Below, piece by piece: positions 1-8,648 of a stretch of DNA of 63,181 nt (its first letter is position 1; every line of letters begins with the position of its first letter). The notes beneath the pieces are model-generated. The model had not been told where the DNA came from. It saw nothing but the letters and a program-made list of their open reading frames with translations, and searched no databases. Position numbers and translations under genes: made by a program. The stretch covers positions 1-63,181 of the forward strand of contig JACQZU010000010.1 of NCBI GenBank assembly GCA_016213735.1, in the 5' to 3' direction. This DNA comes from Acidobacteriota bacterium (GTDB taxonomy: Bacteria; Acidobacteriota; Holophagae; Holophagales; Holophagaceae).

Positions 1-19
1 CCCCACACCCCGCGCCCTC

Positions 20-36
20 GGCAGGCGGAGCCTGCC
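20..36. terminator. Hairpin downstream of hutI
   Basis: A perfect 7-bp inverted repeat (GGCAGGC, 3-nt loop, GCCTGCC) begins about 35 nt past the hutI stop codon. It could end the hutI transcript. It lacks a U-tract, so it may only stabilise the 3' end or belong to the neighbour outside the window. Confidence 0.4.
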
Positions 37-71
37 TCGGGGTTGATGCTCCATGGGGGCCGGGCTTGCGT

Positions 72-1289
72 TCAGGGCTCTTCGGCCAGGGGGAACTCGG
101 GCCGGAAATCGGCGCCGAGCCAGTAAACCAGTTCCAGGGGGTCGGCCAGGTCCCAGAGGAGGATCGCCGCCCGGGCTCCAGGATGGAGGTGCCCCAGATC
201 CCTTCGCCGGAGGCTGCGGGCAGGATGCAAAGTCATGGCCGTGAAGGCCTCCTCGAAGGTCATCCGAAGCTGGAGGCAACCCAGACGCAGGACGAGCAGG
301 GGGTCCAGGCAGGGACAGGAACCGGGATTGAAATCCGAGGCCAGGGCCACGGCGCACCCCGCCTCGATCATCCGCCGGGCCGGCGCCCAGTCCCGCATCC
401 CCAGGAAGAGCGTCGTCCCGGGCAGGAGCACGGGAGTGACCCCGGCAGCGGCCATGGAGGCGATGCCCGCCTCGCTGCAGAACATGAGGTGGTCGGCGCT
501 CGCGGCCCCCAGTTCGGCCGCCAGTTCCGCTCCTCCGGTCCACCCCAGCTCGTCGGCATGCACCCGCGGGGCCAGTCCCAGGGCCTGGCCGGACTGGAAG
601 ATGCGCCGTCCCTGGTCCACGGAGAACACTCCCTTCTCCACGAAGACGTCGCAGAAGGCCGCGACCCCCGGGTGGCGCCGCACCAGTTCCGGAAGCCAGT
701 CCTCTGCGATGGCCCGTGCATTGGCCTCCGCATCGCCGGCGAATTCAGGCGCCACTTCGTGGCCGGGAAGCAGCGTGACATCCAGACTCCATCCGGCCCG
801 GCGCAGGAAGGCGTAGGCCTCGAGGAGCCTGGATTCGCTCTCCAGGTCCAGGCCGTAGCCGGTCTTGGCCTCCACGTGCACCACGCCTCGGAGGTGCAGT
901 TCCGCCAGGCGGGCCTCTCCGGCGGAGGCCAGGTCCGCCACCGAGGCGGTCCTGGTGGCCCGGACGGTCTCCAGGATCCCGCCTCCTTCCGCCGCGATCT
1001 CGGCGTAGGTGGCTCCGTGCAGCCGGCGGTTGAACTCGCCGCTTCGATCGCCCCCGAACAGCAGGTGCGTGTGGGGATCCACGAAACCCGGCGTGGCCCA
1101 GCAGCCCCGTCCGTCCACGGTCCGGGCACCGACCCACTCCGGGGGGAGGAGGCTGCGGCGTCCCGTCCAGGCCACCCTTCCGCCGAGGACCACCACGGCG
1201 GGATCCGGGATGCGGTCCATCCCCCACGGTCGTCCGGGATCGGGGGTCAGAAGGCCCCGGCAGTTCACGAGTACCCACGGATCGCGCAT
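72..1289 (-). CDS. hutI: Imidazolonepropionase (histidine degradation)
   Basis: Third enzyme of histidine degradation: it hydrolyses 4-imidazolone-5-propionate to N-formimino-L-glutamate in the cytoplasm. The 405-residue product has the usual family length. It shows the amidohydrolase metal motif HTH (H73, H75) in a GFVDPHTHLLFGG context, then the HVEAKTGYGL and HADELGWTGGAEL segments and a C-terminal SDFNPGSCPC loop typical of HutI. The ATG at 1289 fits the family N-terminus; the same frame stays open far upstream, but that part is antisense to the next gene. There is no Shine-Dalgarno, and CAGACT lies exactly 6 nt before the ATG, suggesting a leaderless mRNA. It stands apart from hutU, which is 55 kb away in this window. 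Confidence 0.95.
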   Translation of the reverse strand: MRDPWVLVNCRGLLTPDPGRPWGMDRIPDPAVVVLGGRVAWTGRRSLLPPEWVGARTVDGRGCWATPGFVDPHTHLLFGGDRSGEFNRRLHGATYAEIAAEGGGILETVRATRTASVADLASAGEARLAELHLRGVVHVEAKTGYGLDLESESRLLEAYAFLRRAGWSLDVTLLPGHEVAPEFAGDAEANARAIAEDWLPELVRRHPGVAAFCDVFVEKGVFSVDQGRRIFQSGQALGLAPRVHADELGWTGGAELAAELGAASADHLMFCSEAGIASMAAAGVTPVLLPGTTLFLGMRDWAPARRMIEAGCAVALASDFNPGSCPCLDPLLVLRLGCLQLRMTFEEAFTAMTLHPARSLRRRDLGHLHPGARAAILLWDLADPLELVYWLGADFRPEFPLAEEP

Positions 1290-1295
1290 GCCGCC

Positions 1296-1301
1296 AGTCT
1301 G
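1296..1301 (-). promoter_or_regulatory. Putative -10 of hutI, leaderless spacing
   Basis: CAGACT followed by exactly 6 nt and the hutI ATG. At this spacing transcription would start at or next to the A of the start codon. The first base is C rather than T. No convincing -35 is seen. Confidence 0.4.
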
Positions 1302-1322
1302 CCAGCGTGGGAGACTCGGGGA

Positions 1323-2078
1323 ATGCGAATCCCCGTGGTCCTTCTGTCCTGGAGCCTCGCGGCCCTCCTCGGCGCGCAGAACACACTGGGGCCCGGGGAG
1401 GGGGCGGCTTGGATTGCAGGGGACGGCACCGTGCGGCTCCAGGGATCGGCCAGCTCGGAAGGCCCCATGGGAGATCTTTCGGTGGTTCCATGGCTCCGCC
1501 TGGAAGGGGCGGAATGGGGAAGTCGCGGAGTCCGGTTCAAGTGCGGGACCGATCCCTCGGGGTGTGGGGGTGCCAAGGGCCACGGTGGCGTGGATCTCCG
1601 GAAGGCGGTCCAGCAGAATTGCCGCCGAGCCATCCTGGCCTGGATCCAGCACGGCATGGGCCTCCGGGCCCGGGTGGAGGGGGAGGCTCCGGCGCGCATC
1701 CGCCTGGTGGAAACCTTCGTTCCATTCCTGGGGTCGCGCCTCCCGCCCGCGGAGGGCCTGCCGACCTTCGGCCCCGAATGGTGCGGGGAAGGACAACTTC
1801 TGCGGGCCTCCCCGGAGCGGGTGGCGAAATGGCTCGCCGATCCGGCCCAGGAAGGTTTTTCGGGGCTTCTGGGCCGCCTGGGCAGCGGCTACGCCGAAGG
1901 GATCTTCGGGGTGGCCGGCGGCTGGGCCTTCGTGGGCCAGGCGGGGTCTGGGAAGGACCTCCAGACCTGGGTGCTGGCGGGGTCCGCATCCACCATGGCG
2001 GTGTTCCGCTTTTCCGGTCCCCTCTCCAGGGAGGCCGCCCTCCGCCGGGCGGGGGCGATGCAAGTTCCCCTCCGGTAG
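1323..2078 (+). CDS. Secreted, degenerate penicillin-binding / class D beta-lactamase-like protein
   Basis: A 251-residue protein with an N-terminal signal peptide (RIPVVLLSWSLAALLGAQ). The middle segment, with CG-x-DPSGC followed by GHGGVDLRKAVQQNC, resembles the second-motif region of class D beta-lactamase/BlaR-type transpeptidase domains (normally GHG-x-DL-x-x-AL-x-x-SCN). The expected active-site residues look lost: the SxxK region reads GDLSVVPW, SxN is replaced by QNC, and KTG is replaced by AGSGK. If the fold call is right this is a non-catalytic relative, perhaps a sensor or binding protein. It is divergent from hutI across only 33 bp. GAGACT lies 6 nt before the ATG. The family call is tentative. 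Confidence 0.5.
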   Translation: MRIPVVLLSWSLAALLGAQNTLGPGEGAAWIAGDGTVRLQGSASSEGPMGDLSVVPWLRLEGAEWGSRGVRFKCGTDPSGCGGAKGHGGVDLRKAVQQNCRRAILAWIQHGMGLRARVEGEAPARIRLVETFVPFLGSRLPPAEGLPTFGPEWCGEGQLLRASPERVAKWLADPAQEGFSGLLGRLGSGYAEGIFGVAGGWAFVGQAGSGKDLQTWVLAGSASTMAVFRFSGPLSREAALRRAGAMQVPLR

Positions 2079-2141
2079 CCGTTCCGGCGGGTGCTCGGTC
2101 CCTCCCCAGGCCAGGGAAATGGAAGCTCCCTGTTGCCAAGG

Positions 2142-2153
2142 CCCGGATCCGGG
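2142..2153. repeat. 12-bp palindrome before the small secreted gene
   Basis: CCCGGATCCGGG is a perfect palindrome in the 105-bp gap between two plus-strand genes, 30 bp before the GTG start at 2184. It may be an operator or a small hairpin. No regulator can be assigned. Confidence 0.3.
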
Positions 2154-2183
2154 AGATCCTGGAATACACAACCGGAGGATCCC

Positions 2184-2486
2184 GTGACCATTTGCCTTTC
2201 CCGCCCGGCCCTTGCCCTGCTCGTGGCCCTGGCCCCCCTCACCGCTTCTTCCAACCAGGGCGCCGCCCAGGCCGCCCCCCGCAGGAGTTCCGCCGTGGCC
2301 GAACCCATCCTCGAAGTCCTTGAACAGAGCCTGAAATCCGGCAAGGGAGTCCTGGTGTACCTGGGGCAGCATTCCGTCGGCGGGGCGGTGGTGAAAATCG
2401 GTGACCAGACGGTCGAACTCCGCAGCCGGGAATACGGCCGCATCGTGCTCAGGCTCGACCGCATCGAGGGCGTGGCCGGGAACTGA
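2184..2486 (+). CDS. Small exported protein with Sm-like C-terminal half
   Basis: I do not recognise this 100-residue protein with certainty. The GTG start is chosen because GGAGG sits 5 nt upstream (2174-2178) and because it places a signal peptide (ICLSRPALALLVALAPLTASS) at the N-terminus. After a short linker, residues 50-98 alternate polar and hydrophobic residues in a five-strand pattern (GVLVYLGQHSVGG, then VVKIGDQTVELRS, then IVLRLDRIEGV) reminiscent of the Sm/Hfq barrel. Sm folds are normally cytoplasmic RNA binders, so an exported copy would be unusual. It lies convergent to rpe with a 9-nt gap. Confidence 0.6.
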   Translation: MTICLSRPALALLVALAPLTASSNQGAAQAAPRRSSAVAEPILEVLEQSLKSGKGVLVYLGQHSVGGAVVKIGDQTVELRSREYGRIVLRLDRIEGVAGN

Positions 2487-2495
2487 GACCCGCGC

Positions 2496-3191
2496 TCAGG
2501 TTTGCCCGGGGGTCCTGGCCGAGGTCATCCGGGCCAGGAGCTCCCGGCAGGCCGCCCCGGGGTCCGCGGCCCCGAAAATCGCGTTGCCCGCCACGAGGCA
2601 GTCCGCCCCGGCCTGGATGATCTCCCCCGCGTTGCCGGGGCCTACCCCACCGTCCACCTGGATGAGGTAGGCGTGACCTCCCTCCCGGCGCAGCCGGTCC
2701 AGTTCCCGGATCTTCCGGAGGGCCCCGGGGATGAAGCGCTGGCCGCCGAAGCCGGGGTTCACGCTCATCACCAGCACGAAGTCCAAGTCCTCGAGGACAT
2801 CGGAAAGAACCTCGACGGGCGTGGAAGGGTTGAGGGCGACCCCCGCCATGGCCCCTGCACCCCGGATCTCGGCCAAGGTCCGATGGAGGTGAGGGTCGGC
2901 CTCCTGGTGGACACTGACCCAGGCGGCCCCCGCCTTGACGAACTCCACCGCGTAGCGCCCGGGTTCCACGATCATCAAGTGGCAGTCCAGGGGCAGGGGC
3001 GTCGCCTTCTTCAGGCTGGCGACCACCGGCAGGCCCACGGTGAGGTTGGGGACGAAGCGGCCGTCCATGACGTCCACGTGGATGAGGCCGGCGCCGGCTT
3101 TCGCCACGGCGGCCAACTCCGTCCCCAGGCGGGAGAAGTCCGCCGACAAGAGGGATGGTGCGAGGGTGGGAGGTCCCGGAGGGGTGCGCAT
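2496..3191 (-). CDS. rpe: Ribulose-phosphate 3-epimerase
   Basis: Interconverts ribulose 5-phosphate and xylulose 5-phosphate in the pentose phosphate pathway. The 231-residue TIM barrel shows the expected order: LAPSLLSADF at the N-terminus, HVDVMDGRFVPNLTVG, the metal-binding DCHLMI, LNPSTP, VMSVNPGFGGQRF and VDGGV. The ATG at 3191 matches the family start; the frame remains open upstream but that stretch is the intergenic region. There is no Shine-Dalgarno. CAGAAT lies 6 nt before the ATG. It is divergent from an HTH regulator gene. Confidence 0.96.
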   Translation of the reverse strand: MRTPPGPPTLAPSLLSADFSRLGTELAAVAKAGAGLIHVDVMDGRFVPNLTVGLPVVASLKKATPLPLDCHLMIVEPGRYAVEFVKAGAAWVSVHQEADPHLHRTLAEIRGAGAMAGVALNPSTPVEVLSDVLEDLDFVLVMSVNPGFGGQRFIPGALRKIRELDRLRREGGHAYLIQVDGGVGPGNAGEIIQAGADCLVAGNAIFGAADPGAACRELLARMTSARTPGQT

Positions 3192-3197
3192 GAGGCC

Positions 3198-3203
3198 ATT
3201 CTG
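3198..3203 (-). promoter_or_regulatory. Putative -10 of rpe, leaderless spacing
   Basis: CAGAAT then GGCCTC then the rpe ATG (6-nt spacer). The spacing fits transcription starting at the start codon. The layout is nearly identical to that before hemG (TAGAAT, GGTCCC, ATG). Confidence 0.4.
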
Positions 3204-3279
3204 GGTCAAATGTAAGATTCCGGGCAGGTCTGGAACCCCTTGGGGCCTCGGAATCCCCCCTGGAAAATTCCCCTTTTCG

Positions 3280-3289
3280 GAAGCGCTTC
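3280..3289. promoter_or_regulatory. Palindrome, possible operator of the HTH gene
   Basis: GAAGCGCTTC is a perfect 10-bp palindrome just upstream of the TAAACT hexamer of the HTH gene and inside the rpe/HTH divergent promoter region. Position and symmetry suit autoregulation by the dimeric HTH protein. This is inference only. Confidence 0.4.
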
Positions 3290-3293
3290 TCGT

Positions 3294-3299
3294 TAAACT
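3294..3299 (+). promoter_or_regulatory. Putative -10 of the HTH gene, leaderless spacing
   Basis: TAAACT ends 7 nt before the ATG at 3307, and no Shine-Dalgarno is present. This fits a leaderless transcript. Confidence 0.45.
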
Positions 3300-3306
3300 A
3301 TTGATC

Positions 3307-3768
3307 ATGACTTCCCGCGGCCCCTACCAGACCTCACCCATGCCGGAGGTTCCCAGGAACCTGCAGGAGCGGCTCCGCTGGCTGCGCAAACGCCGGGGGC
3401 TGACCCAGGTGGAGGTGGCCGAGGCCCTGGGATGCGAGCAGGCCATGATTTCCAGTTGGGAGGTGGGCCGCACCCGCCCCAGCGCGGTTGCGCTGGTCGC
3501 CCTCTCGAGGGAGTACAAGGTATCGGTGTTGGCCCTGGAGACGGGCGACGGGTTCCTGGAAGAGGCCGGGAGGGCCCTCCAGCCCCCAAGCAACAAACCG
3601 GGGGCCGACCAGGACCTCTCCGTCACCCTTCCCGCCGCCGGGGCTGGTCACCTCATGATCATGGACACCCAGTCGGGAAACCAGGATCGCGCCGATGCGG
3701 CCGAAGGCATGGCCCAGCTGCTCAGGGCCCTGAAGAAGGGCCGCCAGGCCTGGATCGTGATCCGCTAA
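3307..3768 (+). CDS. XRE/Cro-type helix-turn-helix transcriptional regulator
   Basis: A 153-residue cytoplasmic DNA-binding protein. Residues 16-70 form an HTH_3 domain: LQERLRWLRKRRGLTQ, then VAEALGCEQAMISSWEVGRTRPS, then ALVALSREYKVSVLAL. The remaining 80 residues are unlike known sensor domains and end in a short basic and hydrophobic segment. The ATG at 3307 is chosen because of the TAAACT element 7 nt upstream; an in-frame ATG at 3340 is the alternative. A palindrome upstream suggests autoregulation. Targets are unknown; rpe, divergently transcribed, is a candidate. Confidence 0.85.
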   Translation: MTSRGPYQTSPMPEVPRNLQERLRWLRKRRGLTQVEVAEALGCEQAMISSWEVGRTRPSAVALVALSREYKVSVLALETGDGFLEEAGRALQPPSNKPGADQDLSVTLPAAGAGHLMIMDTQSGNQDRADAAEGMAQLLRALKKGRQAWIVIR

Positions 3769-3774
3769 GGGCCT

Positions 3775-5391
3775 TCAGCGCCCCTCGAGGGGCCTTTCGC
3801 GGCCGTCCAGCCACATTCTTCCGGGACGAAGTTTTCTGAGTTCCGACGGGGGAAGTTCCCCCAAGGGGGCCTGGACCCACAAGAGGTCTGCCACCGCCCC
3901 GGCCTTCAGCACCCCCAGGTCCTTCCGACCCAGGGCCTGCCCGTTGCCCCACGTGAAGCCCCGGAGGGATTCGGCCCGGGTCAGGTTCTGGGCGGGCAGG
4001 AACCCTCCGGGGGGCTGCCCCTCGGGGTCCTGGCGTGTCTCCGCGGAGGCCAGGCCGTAGAAAGGGTTGGGGTCTTCCACCGGGGCGTCGCTGCCGAAGG
4101 CCAGGAGGGCACCGCCCTGAAGGAACCGGCGCCAGGGGAAGGCTTCCTCGACCCTGGAGGGGCCCAGGCGGGCCGGCGTCCAGGAATGGTCGGAGGTGCA
4201 GTGGACGGGCTGGATGGAAGCCACGATGCCGAGGGGACCGAAGCGAGCGGCGTCCTCCGGGGCGACGATCTGGGCGTGTTCGATCCGGGGATGCAAGGAC
4301 CGCGGGGCCTTCCGCCGGGCCCGCTCGAGCAGTTCGAGGGCCATCCGATTGGCTGCGTCCCCGATGGCGTGAATGGCGGGCTGATACCCGGCCCGCAAGG
4401 TGACCGCGGCTCCCTGTTCCACCTTCGCGGGCTCCGTCACCCAGAGCCCCAACTGCCCGGGCTGGTCGGCGTAGGGCTCCAGCAGACGGGCCCCGCGGCT
4501 GCCCAGGGCGCCGTCCAGGAAGAACTTGACGCCCTGAACCTGGAAAATGGCGGTTCCCGCTCCGCGCCGGCCTTTCAATTCCGAGAGCATGAGCTTCGGG
4601 TCATGCGCCAGGTAGGCGAAGACCCTGATTGGCAGCCGCCCTTCTCCCTGGAGTTTCCTGTAGAGGGACAGGGCTTCCCGGTCGACCCCCATGTCCGCGA
4701 CGGCCGTAAATCCATGGGATTGCAGGATGCGCATTCCGGCCAGAAGCCGCTGGGAGCGCTCCTGGGGTCCGGGGGCCGGCATGGACCTGAGAACCAGCTG
4801 CTGGGCGGCGTCCACGAGCAGTCCCGTGGGGGCCCCCGCGCCATCCCGGAGGATCTGGCCACCGGCGGGAGCCTGGGTCCCTGGACCCAGCCCGGCCACC
4901 TTCATGGCGGAGCTGTTGGCCCAGAGCGCGTGCCCGTCCACCCGCGTCATCACCGCAGGGCGCCCCCCGGTGACGCTGTCCAGCTGGATCGCGGTGGGAA
5001 ACGCCTTGCCGGGCCAGCGGTTCTGGTCCCAGCCCCGGCCTTCGATCCATCCCCCGGGGTTCCGCTCGGCCCAGGCCTTCACCCGGGTCAGCGCCTCCTC
5101 CAGCGACCGGCATCCTGCCAGATCCACCTTCCGCGCCAGGGCCCCGAGGCTTTCCACATGGGCGTGGCCCTCGATCAGGCCCGGGAGGAGGGTTCCCCCG
5201 GGCAGGACCACCTGTTCCACTCCTGCCTGGGCCTTGAGAAGTTTCTCGGCCTCCCCGATGGCCGCAATCTTGCCCTTCCTCACCACCAGGGCCCAGCCCC
5301 GCTTGGCTTCAGCGACTTTCCCGTCGTCCACCCAGAGGTCGGCGCCCGTGATGATCAGGGCAGGGGGCGGCGGGGGCGCTGGGAGCAGCAT
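3775..5391 (-). CDS. YtcJ-type amidohydrolase (amidohydrolase_3)
   Basis: A 538-residue metal-dependent hydrolase of the YtcJ/N-substituted formamide deformylase-like group; the substrate cannot be read from sequence. Visible features are the metal motif HAH (H76, H78) in [24 protein letters not shown], the [10 protein letters not shown] segment, [24 protein letters not shown] and a C-terminal [13 protein letters not shown] loop supplying the last metal ligand. The proline-rich N-terminus ([19 protein letters not shown]) is not a clear signal peptide. TAGACT lies 21 nt before the ATG and CGAGG lies close to it, so this is a leadered gene. It converges on the HTH gene with a 6-nt gap. Confidence 0.88.
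   Translation of the reverse strand: MLLPAPPPPPALIITGADLWVDDGKVAEAKRGWALVVRKGKIAAIGEAEKLLKAQAGVEQVVLPGGTLLPGLIEGHAHVESLGALARKVDLAGCRSLEEALTRVKAWAERNPGGWIEGRGWDQNRWPGKAFPTAIQLDSVTGGRPAVMTRVDGHALWANSSAMKVAGLGPGTQAPAGGQILRDGAGAPTGLLVDAAQQLVLRSMPAPGPQERSQRLLAGMRILQSHGFTAVADMGVDREALSLYRKLQGEGRLPIRVFAYLAHDPKLMLSELKGRRGAGTAIFQVQGVKFFLDGALGSRGARLLEPYADQPGQLGLWVTEPAKVEQGAAVTLRAGYQPAIHAIGDAANRMALELLERARRKAPRSLHPRIEHAQIVAPEDAARFGPLGIVASIQPVHCTSDHSWTPARLGPSRVEEAFPWRRFLQGGALLAFGSDAPVEDPNPFYGLASAETRQDPEGQPPGGFLPAQNLTRAESLRGFTWGNGQALGRKDLGVLKAGAVADLLWVQAPLGELPPSELRKLRPGRMWLDGRERPLEGR
3781..3792. terminator. Palindrome at the HTH/amidohydrolase convergence
   Basis: CCCCTCGAGGGG is a perfect palindrome followed on the plus strand by CCTTTC, 12 nt after the HTH stop codon. 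It overlaps the 3' end of the amidohydrolase gene. It could be a weak terminator for the HTH transcript. Confidence 0.3.
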
Positions 5392-5475
5392 GGCAGCCTC
5401 GGAGTGGTCCCCAGTCTACCGCCCCTGGGAATCCCCGCCGGAGGGCCCTGGTACCCTGGCCTGGGAGGGTGCGCC

Positions 5476-7131
5476 ATGTACGAGGCGGATTTCCTCAGGC
5501 AGGTCCGCGAGCTGATGTCCGTGCGTGAGGACCCCTCCAGGCTCCGTCAGCCGCGCTTCCTCACCAGCTCAGGGGTGGAGCTGAAGAATGCCTACACCCC
5601 CGCGGACCTTGAGGGTCAGGACCCTCTTCGGGACTTGGGCCGGCCGGGATCCTTCCCCTTCACCCGCCACGTCCAGCCCACGGGCTACCGTGGCCGTCTC
5701 TGGACCATGCGCCAGTACGCCGGCTTCGGCACCGCGGAGGAGAGCAACGCCCGCTACCGGTACCTGCTGGAACAGGGCCAGACGGGCCTCTCGGTGGCCT
5801 TCGACCTGCCCACCCAGATCGGCATGGACCCCGACCACCCCATGGCCCTCGGCGAGGTGGGCAAGGTGGGGGTGTCCATCGCCTCCATCCGGGACATGCG
5901 GGTGCTGTTCAGGGACATCCCCCTGGGCAAGGTCAGCACGAGCATGACCATCAATTCCCCGGCCTCCGTGCTGCTGAGCCTGTACCTGGCGGTGGCCGAG
6001 GAGCAGGGCGTGGGTCTGGAGCAGGTCAGCGGCACCATTCAGAACGACATCCTCAAGGAGTACATGGCCCGGGGCACCTACATCTTCCCGCCCCGGCCCA
6101 GCCTCCGCCTCATCACCGACATCGTCGCCTTCTGCGCCGACCGGGTGCCCAACTGGAACACCATCTCCATCAGCGGCTACCACATCCGTGAGGCGGGCTG
6201 TACGGCGGCCCAGGAGATCGCCTTCACCCTGGGGGACGGCATCGCCTACGTGGAGGCCGCCCTCCAGGCCGGTCTCAAGCTGGAGACCTTCGCCCCGCGT
6301 CTCTCCTTCTTCTTCAACGCCCACAACCAGTTCTTCGAGGAGATCGCCAAGTTCCGGGCCGCCCGCCGGCTCTGGGCCCGGATCATGAAGGAGCGCTTCG
6401 GCACCTCGGACCCCAAGTCGCAGATGCTGCGATTCCACACCCAGACCGCGGGCTCCACGCTCACGGCCCAGCAGCCTGACAACAACATCGTTCGCACCAC
6501 GGTGCAGGCCATGGCGGCGGTGCTGGGGGGCACCCAGTCCCTCCACACCAACAGCCGCGACGAGGCCCTGGCGCTCCCCACCGAGGCCAGCGCCCGGATC
6601 GCCCTGCGCACCCAGCAGATCCTGGCCTTCGAGAGCTGCATCGCGGATGTGGTGGACCCCTTCGGGGGGAGCTACCTCATCGAGTCCCTCACGGACCAGC
6701 TGGAGTCCCAGGCGGCAGGCCTCCTGGCCCGGGTGGACGAACTGGGCGGCATGGTGGCGGCCATCGAGCGGGGCTTCCCCCAGCGGGAGATCCAGAATGC
6801 CGCCTACCAGTACCAGAGGCAGGTGGAGAGCGGGGATCAGGTCGTGGTGGGGGTCAACCGCTTCGCCATCGGGAGCGAGGCCCCGCCCGAACTTCTGCGG
6901 GTGGACGAGGCCCTGGGCGAGGCCCGGCGGAAACAGATGGCCCGGCTGAGGGAAGAACGGGACAACGGGGCGGTGCGCTCCCGCCTGGAGGCCCTGTCCC
7001 TGGCGGCGGGGGGGACCTCCAACCTGCTGCCCTTCATCCTCGAAGCCGTGAAGGCGGAGGCCACCATCGGCGAGATCTGCGATTCGCTTCGGGAGGTTTT
7101 CGGGGAGTACCAGGAGAACCTGGTCGTCTGA
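5476..7131 (+). CDS. Methylmalonyl-CoA mutase, large (catalytic) subunit
   Basis: Catalytic TIM-barrel subunit that interconverts methylmalonyl-CoA and succinyl-CoA. The 551 residues cover only the substrate-binding part: [21 protein letters not shown], then [72 protein letters not shown] and [11 protein letters not shown]. It ends without the cobalamin-binding DxHxxG domain, so it must pair with a separate small B12 subunit not present in the window. GGGAGG lies 7 nt before the ATG at 5476 and TACCCT 18 nt before it. The frame is open upstream, but that is antisense to the amidohydrolase. It probably serves propionate or branched-chain metabolism. Confidence 0.93.
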   Translation: MYEADFLRQVRELMSVREDPSRLRQPRFLTSSGVELKNAYTPADLEGQDPLRDLGRPGSFPFTRHVQPTGYRGRLWTMRQYAGFGTAEESNARYRYLLEQGQTGLSVAFDLPTQIGMDPDHPMALGEVGKVGVSIASIRDMRVLFRDIPLGKVSTSMTINSPASVLLSLYLAVAEEQGVGLEQVSGTIQNDILKEYMARGTYIFPPRPSLRLITDIVAFCADRVPNWNTISISGYHIREAGCTAAQEIAFTLGDGIAYVEAALQAGLKLETFAPRLSFFFNAHNQFFEEIAKFRAARRLWARIMKERFGTSDPKSQMLRFHTQTAGSTLTAQQPDNNIVRTTVQAMAAVLGGTQSLHTNSRDEALALPTEASARIALRTQQILAFESCIADVVDPFGGSYLIESLTDQLESQAAGLLARVDELGGMVAAIERGFPQREIQNAAYQYQRQVESGDQVVVGVNRFAIGSEAPPELLRVDEALGEARRKQMARLREERDNGAVRSRLEALSLAAGGTSNLLPFILEAVKAEATIGEICDSLREVFGEYQENLVV

Positions 7132-7183
7132 GCCCCTTTCCGGGGTCGACATTCGATTCTCGTTCGGGGAAGGGCTTGGCTTC

Positions 7184-7189
7184 TACACT
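7184..7189 (+). promoter_or_regulatory. Putative -10 of ftsW, near-leaderless spacing
   Basis: TACACT, then GGGGC, then the ATG at 7195 (5-nt spacer). No Shine-Dalgarno is present. This fits a leaderless or near-leaderless transcript starting within the first codon. Confidence 0.4.
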
Positions 7190-7194
7190 GGGGC

Positions 7195-8292
7195 ATGGCT
7201 CCGGATGTTCGACGGCCCATCGACCGCGCGCTCCTCTTCTTCGCGCTGATGCTCCTGGCCGTGGGCCTGGTGTGGGTCTATTCCGCCTCCGGGGTGCGCA
7301 GCCCCACCAGCACATCCTTCCTGCTGCGCCAGATGGTGGGGGGAGGGATCGGCCTCGCGCTGATGCTGGCGCTCTCCCAGACTGAACTGGGCTTCCTCCG
7401 GGACAATCCCCGGCCGCTCCAGGCGCTCTACATCGTGTCCGTGCTCCTGCTCTTCGCGGTCTTCTTCTTCCCGAAGGTAAACAACGCCCACCGATGGATC
7501 CGGATCATGGGCCAGCAGTTCCAGCCTTCCGAGGTGTTCAAGCCCGTGATGGTGCTGGTGGTGGCCTGGTGGATGGTGCGTCATCAGGAGGCCTGGACCC
7601 AGCGGCAGGACGCCATCCCCAAGCTCCTCACCCTGGTGGGGATCCTGGTAGTTCCCGCGGCCCTCATCCTCCGGGAGCCCGACTTCGGGACCACCTTCCT
7701 CCTCCTTTTCGTGGCCCTCCTCCTGGTGTTCATGGGGGGGGCCCCGAAGTGGATCTTCGTCATCGCGGTGCCGGTGCTGTGTGCGGTGGGAGCCGCCTTC
7801 ATCCTCACCAGTCCCTACCGCCTGGCCCGGGTCACCAGCTTCCTCAATCCGGAACAGGATCCCCTCGGCAAGGGGCACCAGGCCCTCCAGAGCCTGGTGG
7901 CGGTCGGCAACGGGGGGCTGATGGGGGTGGGACTCGGGGGAGGGCACCAGAAATTGTTCTTCCTGCCGGAGGCCCACACGGACTTCATCTACGCCGTGAT
8001 CGCCGAGGAAGCGGGCCTGGTGGGAACCGTCGCCATCCTCCTGCTCTACCTCGGCATTCTCTGGCGGGGCTACCGCATCGCCCGGGGGGTGCGCGACGGC
8101 TTCCTCAAGCTGAGCGCCCTGGGGCTGACACTCCTCCTCGTGGTCCAGGCCTTGATGAACATCAGCGTGGTCCTCAGCCTGGCGCCGAACAAGGGGATTC
8201 CGCTGCCCTTCATCAGCTACGGGGGGACCAGCCTCATCGTCTCCCTGGCCGTCCTCGGCCTGCTCTTGAGCATCAGCAAGGAGACGGGCTGA
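7195..8292 (+). CDS. ftsW: SEDS peptidoglycan glycosyltransferase, FtsW type
   Basis: Polytopic inner-membrane protein that polymerises septal peptidoglycan with its cognate class B PBP. The 365 residues form about ten membrane segments. SEDS hallmarks are RWIRIMGQQFQPSE near residue 100, ILREPDFGTTFLL near 160, HQALQSLVAVGNGGLMGVGLGGG near 225, HTDFIYAVIAEEAGLVG, and the closing LAPNKGIPLPFISYGGTSL. The FtsW call over RodA rests on the QALQSLVAVGNGG and PEAHTDFI motifs. No division-cluster genes (mur, ftsZ) flank it, so RodA or a paralogue is possible. The upstream TACACT element suggests its own promoter. Confidence 0.85.
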   Translation: MAPDVRRPIDRALLFFALMLLAVGLVWVYSASGVRSPTSTSFLLRQMVGGGIGLALMLALSQTELGFLRDNPRPLQALYIVSVLLLFAVFFFPKVNNAHRWIRIMGQQFQPSEVFKPVMVLVVAWWMVRHQEAWTQRQDAIPKLLTLVGILVVPAALILREPDFGTTFLLLFVALLLVFMGGAPKWIFVIAVPVLCAVGAAFILTSPYRLARVTSFLNPEQDPLGKGHQALQSLVAVGNGGLMGVGLGGGHQKLFFLPEAHTDFIYAVIAEEAGLVGTVAILLLYLGILWRGYRIARGVRDGFLKLSALGLTLLLVVQALMNISVVLSLAPNKGIPLPFISYGGTSLIVSLAVLGLLLSISKETG

Positions 8293-8365
8293 ATTATCCA
8301 AGTCCTCCTTTTTGGGTGGATTCCCGGGACCCGGGGGTGTTCAATGTGCCCACAAGGAGCGGGCC

Positions 8366-8641
8366 ATGACCGAAGGCGTGAAACCCCACCGAGGAACCAT
8401 GATCCTGGTGTTCGGCATTCTGGGGATCATCTGCTGCATCATCTTCGCCATCCTGGCGTGGGTGATGGGCAGCTCGGACCTCAAGGCCATGGCCGCGGGC
8501 CAGATGGATCCAGCCGGCGAGGGCACCACCAAGGCCGGCAAGATCCTCGGGATCATCGGATGCATCCTGGGCATCCTGTCGCTGTTGTGGATCGTGTTCT
8601 TCGGCGGCCTCGCGGCCCTCAGCGCCCTCACGGGGCGCTGA
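8366..8641 (+). CDS. DUF4190-type small membrane protein
   Basis: A 91-residue protein with two membrane segments: MILVFGILGIICCIIFAI and ILGIIGCILGILSLLWIVFF. Between them is a soluble stretch (GSSDLKAMAAGQMDPAGEG) that fits the DUF4190 pattern of two helices joined by a D-x-x-x-M-x-x-G-x-M loop. Function is unknown. AAGGAGC precedes the ATG at 8366, which supports that start. It is followed 7 nt later by a DUF2752 gene, so the two are probably co-transcribed. Confidence 0.75.
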   Translation: MTEGVKPHRGTMILVFGILGIICCIIFAILAWVMGSSDLKAMAAGQMDPAGEGTTKAGKILGIIGCILGILSLLWIVFFGGLAALSALTGR

Positions 8642-8648
8642 ACCCGGC

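Noticed and set aside
1290-2372. Long open frame continuing upstream of hutI on the minus strand
   Set aside because: It is antisense to the secreted gene at 1323-2078, which has a signal peptide and a plausible domain; the hutI family starts at 1289.
4186-5475. Open frame upstream of and in phase with the methylmalonyl-CoA mutase gene
   Set aside because: It is the shadow of the amidohydrolase on the other strand. High GC gives long false frames throughout the window.
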